Positions 13,138-13,179 of a DNA stretch of 13,179 bases are shown piece after piece. Each line of letters starts with the position of its first letter. The stretch's first letter is position 1. Made by a program: the position numbers and the translations under genes. Source of the stretch: BS750m-G4 sp964472195 (GTDB lineage: Bacteria > Bacteroidota > Ignavibacteria > Tepidaquicellales > Tepidaquicellaceae); the NCBI GenBank assembly GCA_964472195.1, contig CAYYJH010000077.1, positions 1-13,179 on the forward strand, given 5' to 3'. The notes under the pieces are model-generated. The model saw only the letters and a list, made by a program, of their open reading frames with translations, had not been told where the DNA came from and searched no databases.

Positions 13138-13179
13138 ATGAAAAACCTTTTAATTATTTTTTTAGGATTAATATTTCTT
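13138..13179 (+). CDS. Start of an exported protein (14 residues, runs off the window)
   Basis: ATG 13138 opens MKNLLIIFLGLIFL, a basic start followed by a hydrophobic core as in a Sec signal peptide, and the frame is open to the window end. No ribosome site is seen, as for several other genes here. Nothing can be said about its function; given two T9SS cargo genes upstream it may be another secreted protein. Confidence 0.5.
   Translation, partial: MKNLLIIFLGLIFL

Overview
The window is AT-rich DNA carrying ordinary housekeeping genes beside secreted, cell-envelope and accessory sequence. Three things point to the Bacteroidota/Chlorobi/Ignavibacteria side of bacteria. Two secreted proteins end in a type IX secretion (T9SS) type A sorting domain of the QNYPNPFNPVTNIKF style common in Ignavibacteria. 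Several promoter candidates fit the TTTG / TAnnTTTG pattern of Bacteroidota. Many genes lack a Shine-Dalgarno site. I infer an Ignavibacteria-like draft or metagenome contig; the sequence alone does not fix the genus. A 100-base run of N flanked by identical 55-base sequences shows it is a scaffolded short-read assembly.

Layout. Positions 1-3309 are read on the minus strand. In order of transcription they hold a BadF/NagK-type sugar kinase, guaA (GMP synthase) following it almost directly in the same frame, a small coiled-coil lipoprotein with its own strong promoter, and the start of an acidic secreted protein. A divergent promoter region (3310-3440) separates these from a plus-strand series: a small secreted beta-sandwich-like protein, then five small membrane proteins (two Tic20/DUF4870-like paralogues, a DUF2752 protein, a DUF4190-like protein broken only by the assembly gap, and an unrecognised one). 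prfA (release factor 1) follows, then a large secreted M14 zinc carboxypeptidase with a T9SS signal.

From 9935 to 10945 there is a 1-kb accessory stretch. It holds a 35-base hairpin repeat, a terminator, a GC-rich multi-hairpin island, a cluster of palindromic repeats, and the wreck of a DUF2281-MazF toxin-antitoxin pair on the minus strand. The antitoxin carries a one-base frameshift, and the toxin is cut off exactly where the palindromes begin. Next come a second T9SS-sorted protein (anchor-J/MAM-like, CARDB-like and Omp28-like thioredoxin-fold domains), a second inverted copy of the 35-base repeat, and the first 14 codons of another exported protein.

How the genes fit together. guaA and prfA are core genes. 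The carboxypeptidase and the Omp28-like protein are probable T9SS cargo for the cell surface or medium; no T9SS machinery lies in the window. The small membrane proteins form a plausible envelope cluster of unknown function. I do not see a complete new defence or mobile system. The most unusual part is the 10.0-10.7 kb repeat and pseudogene patch.
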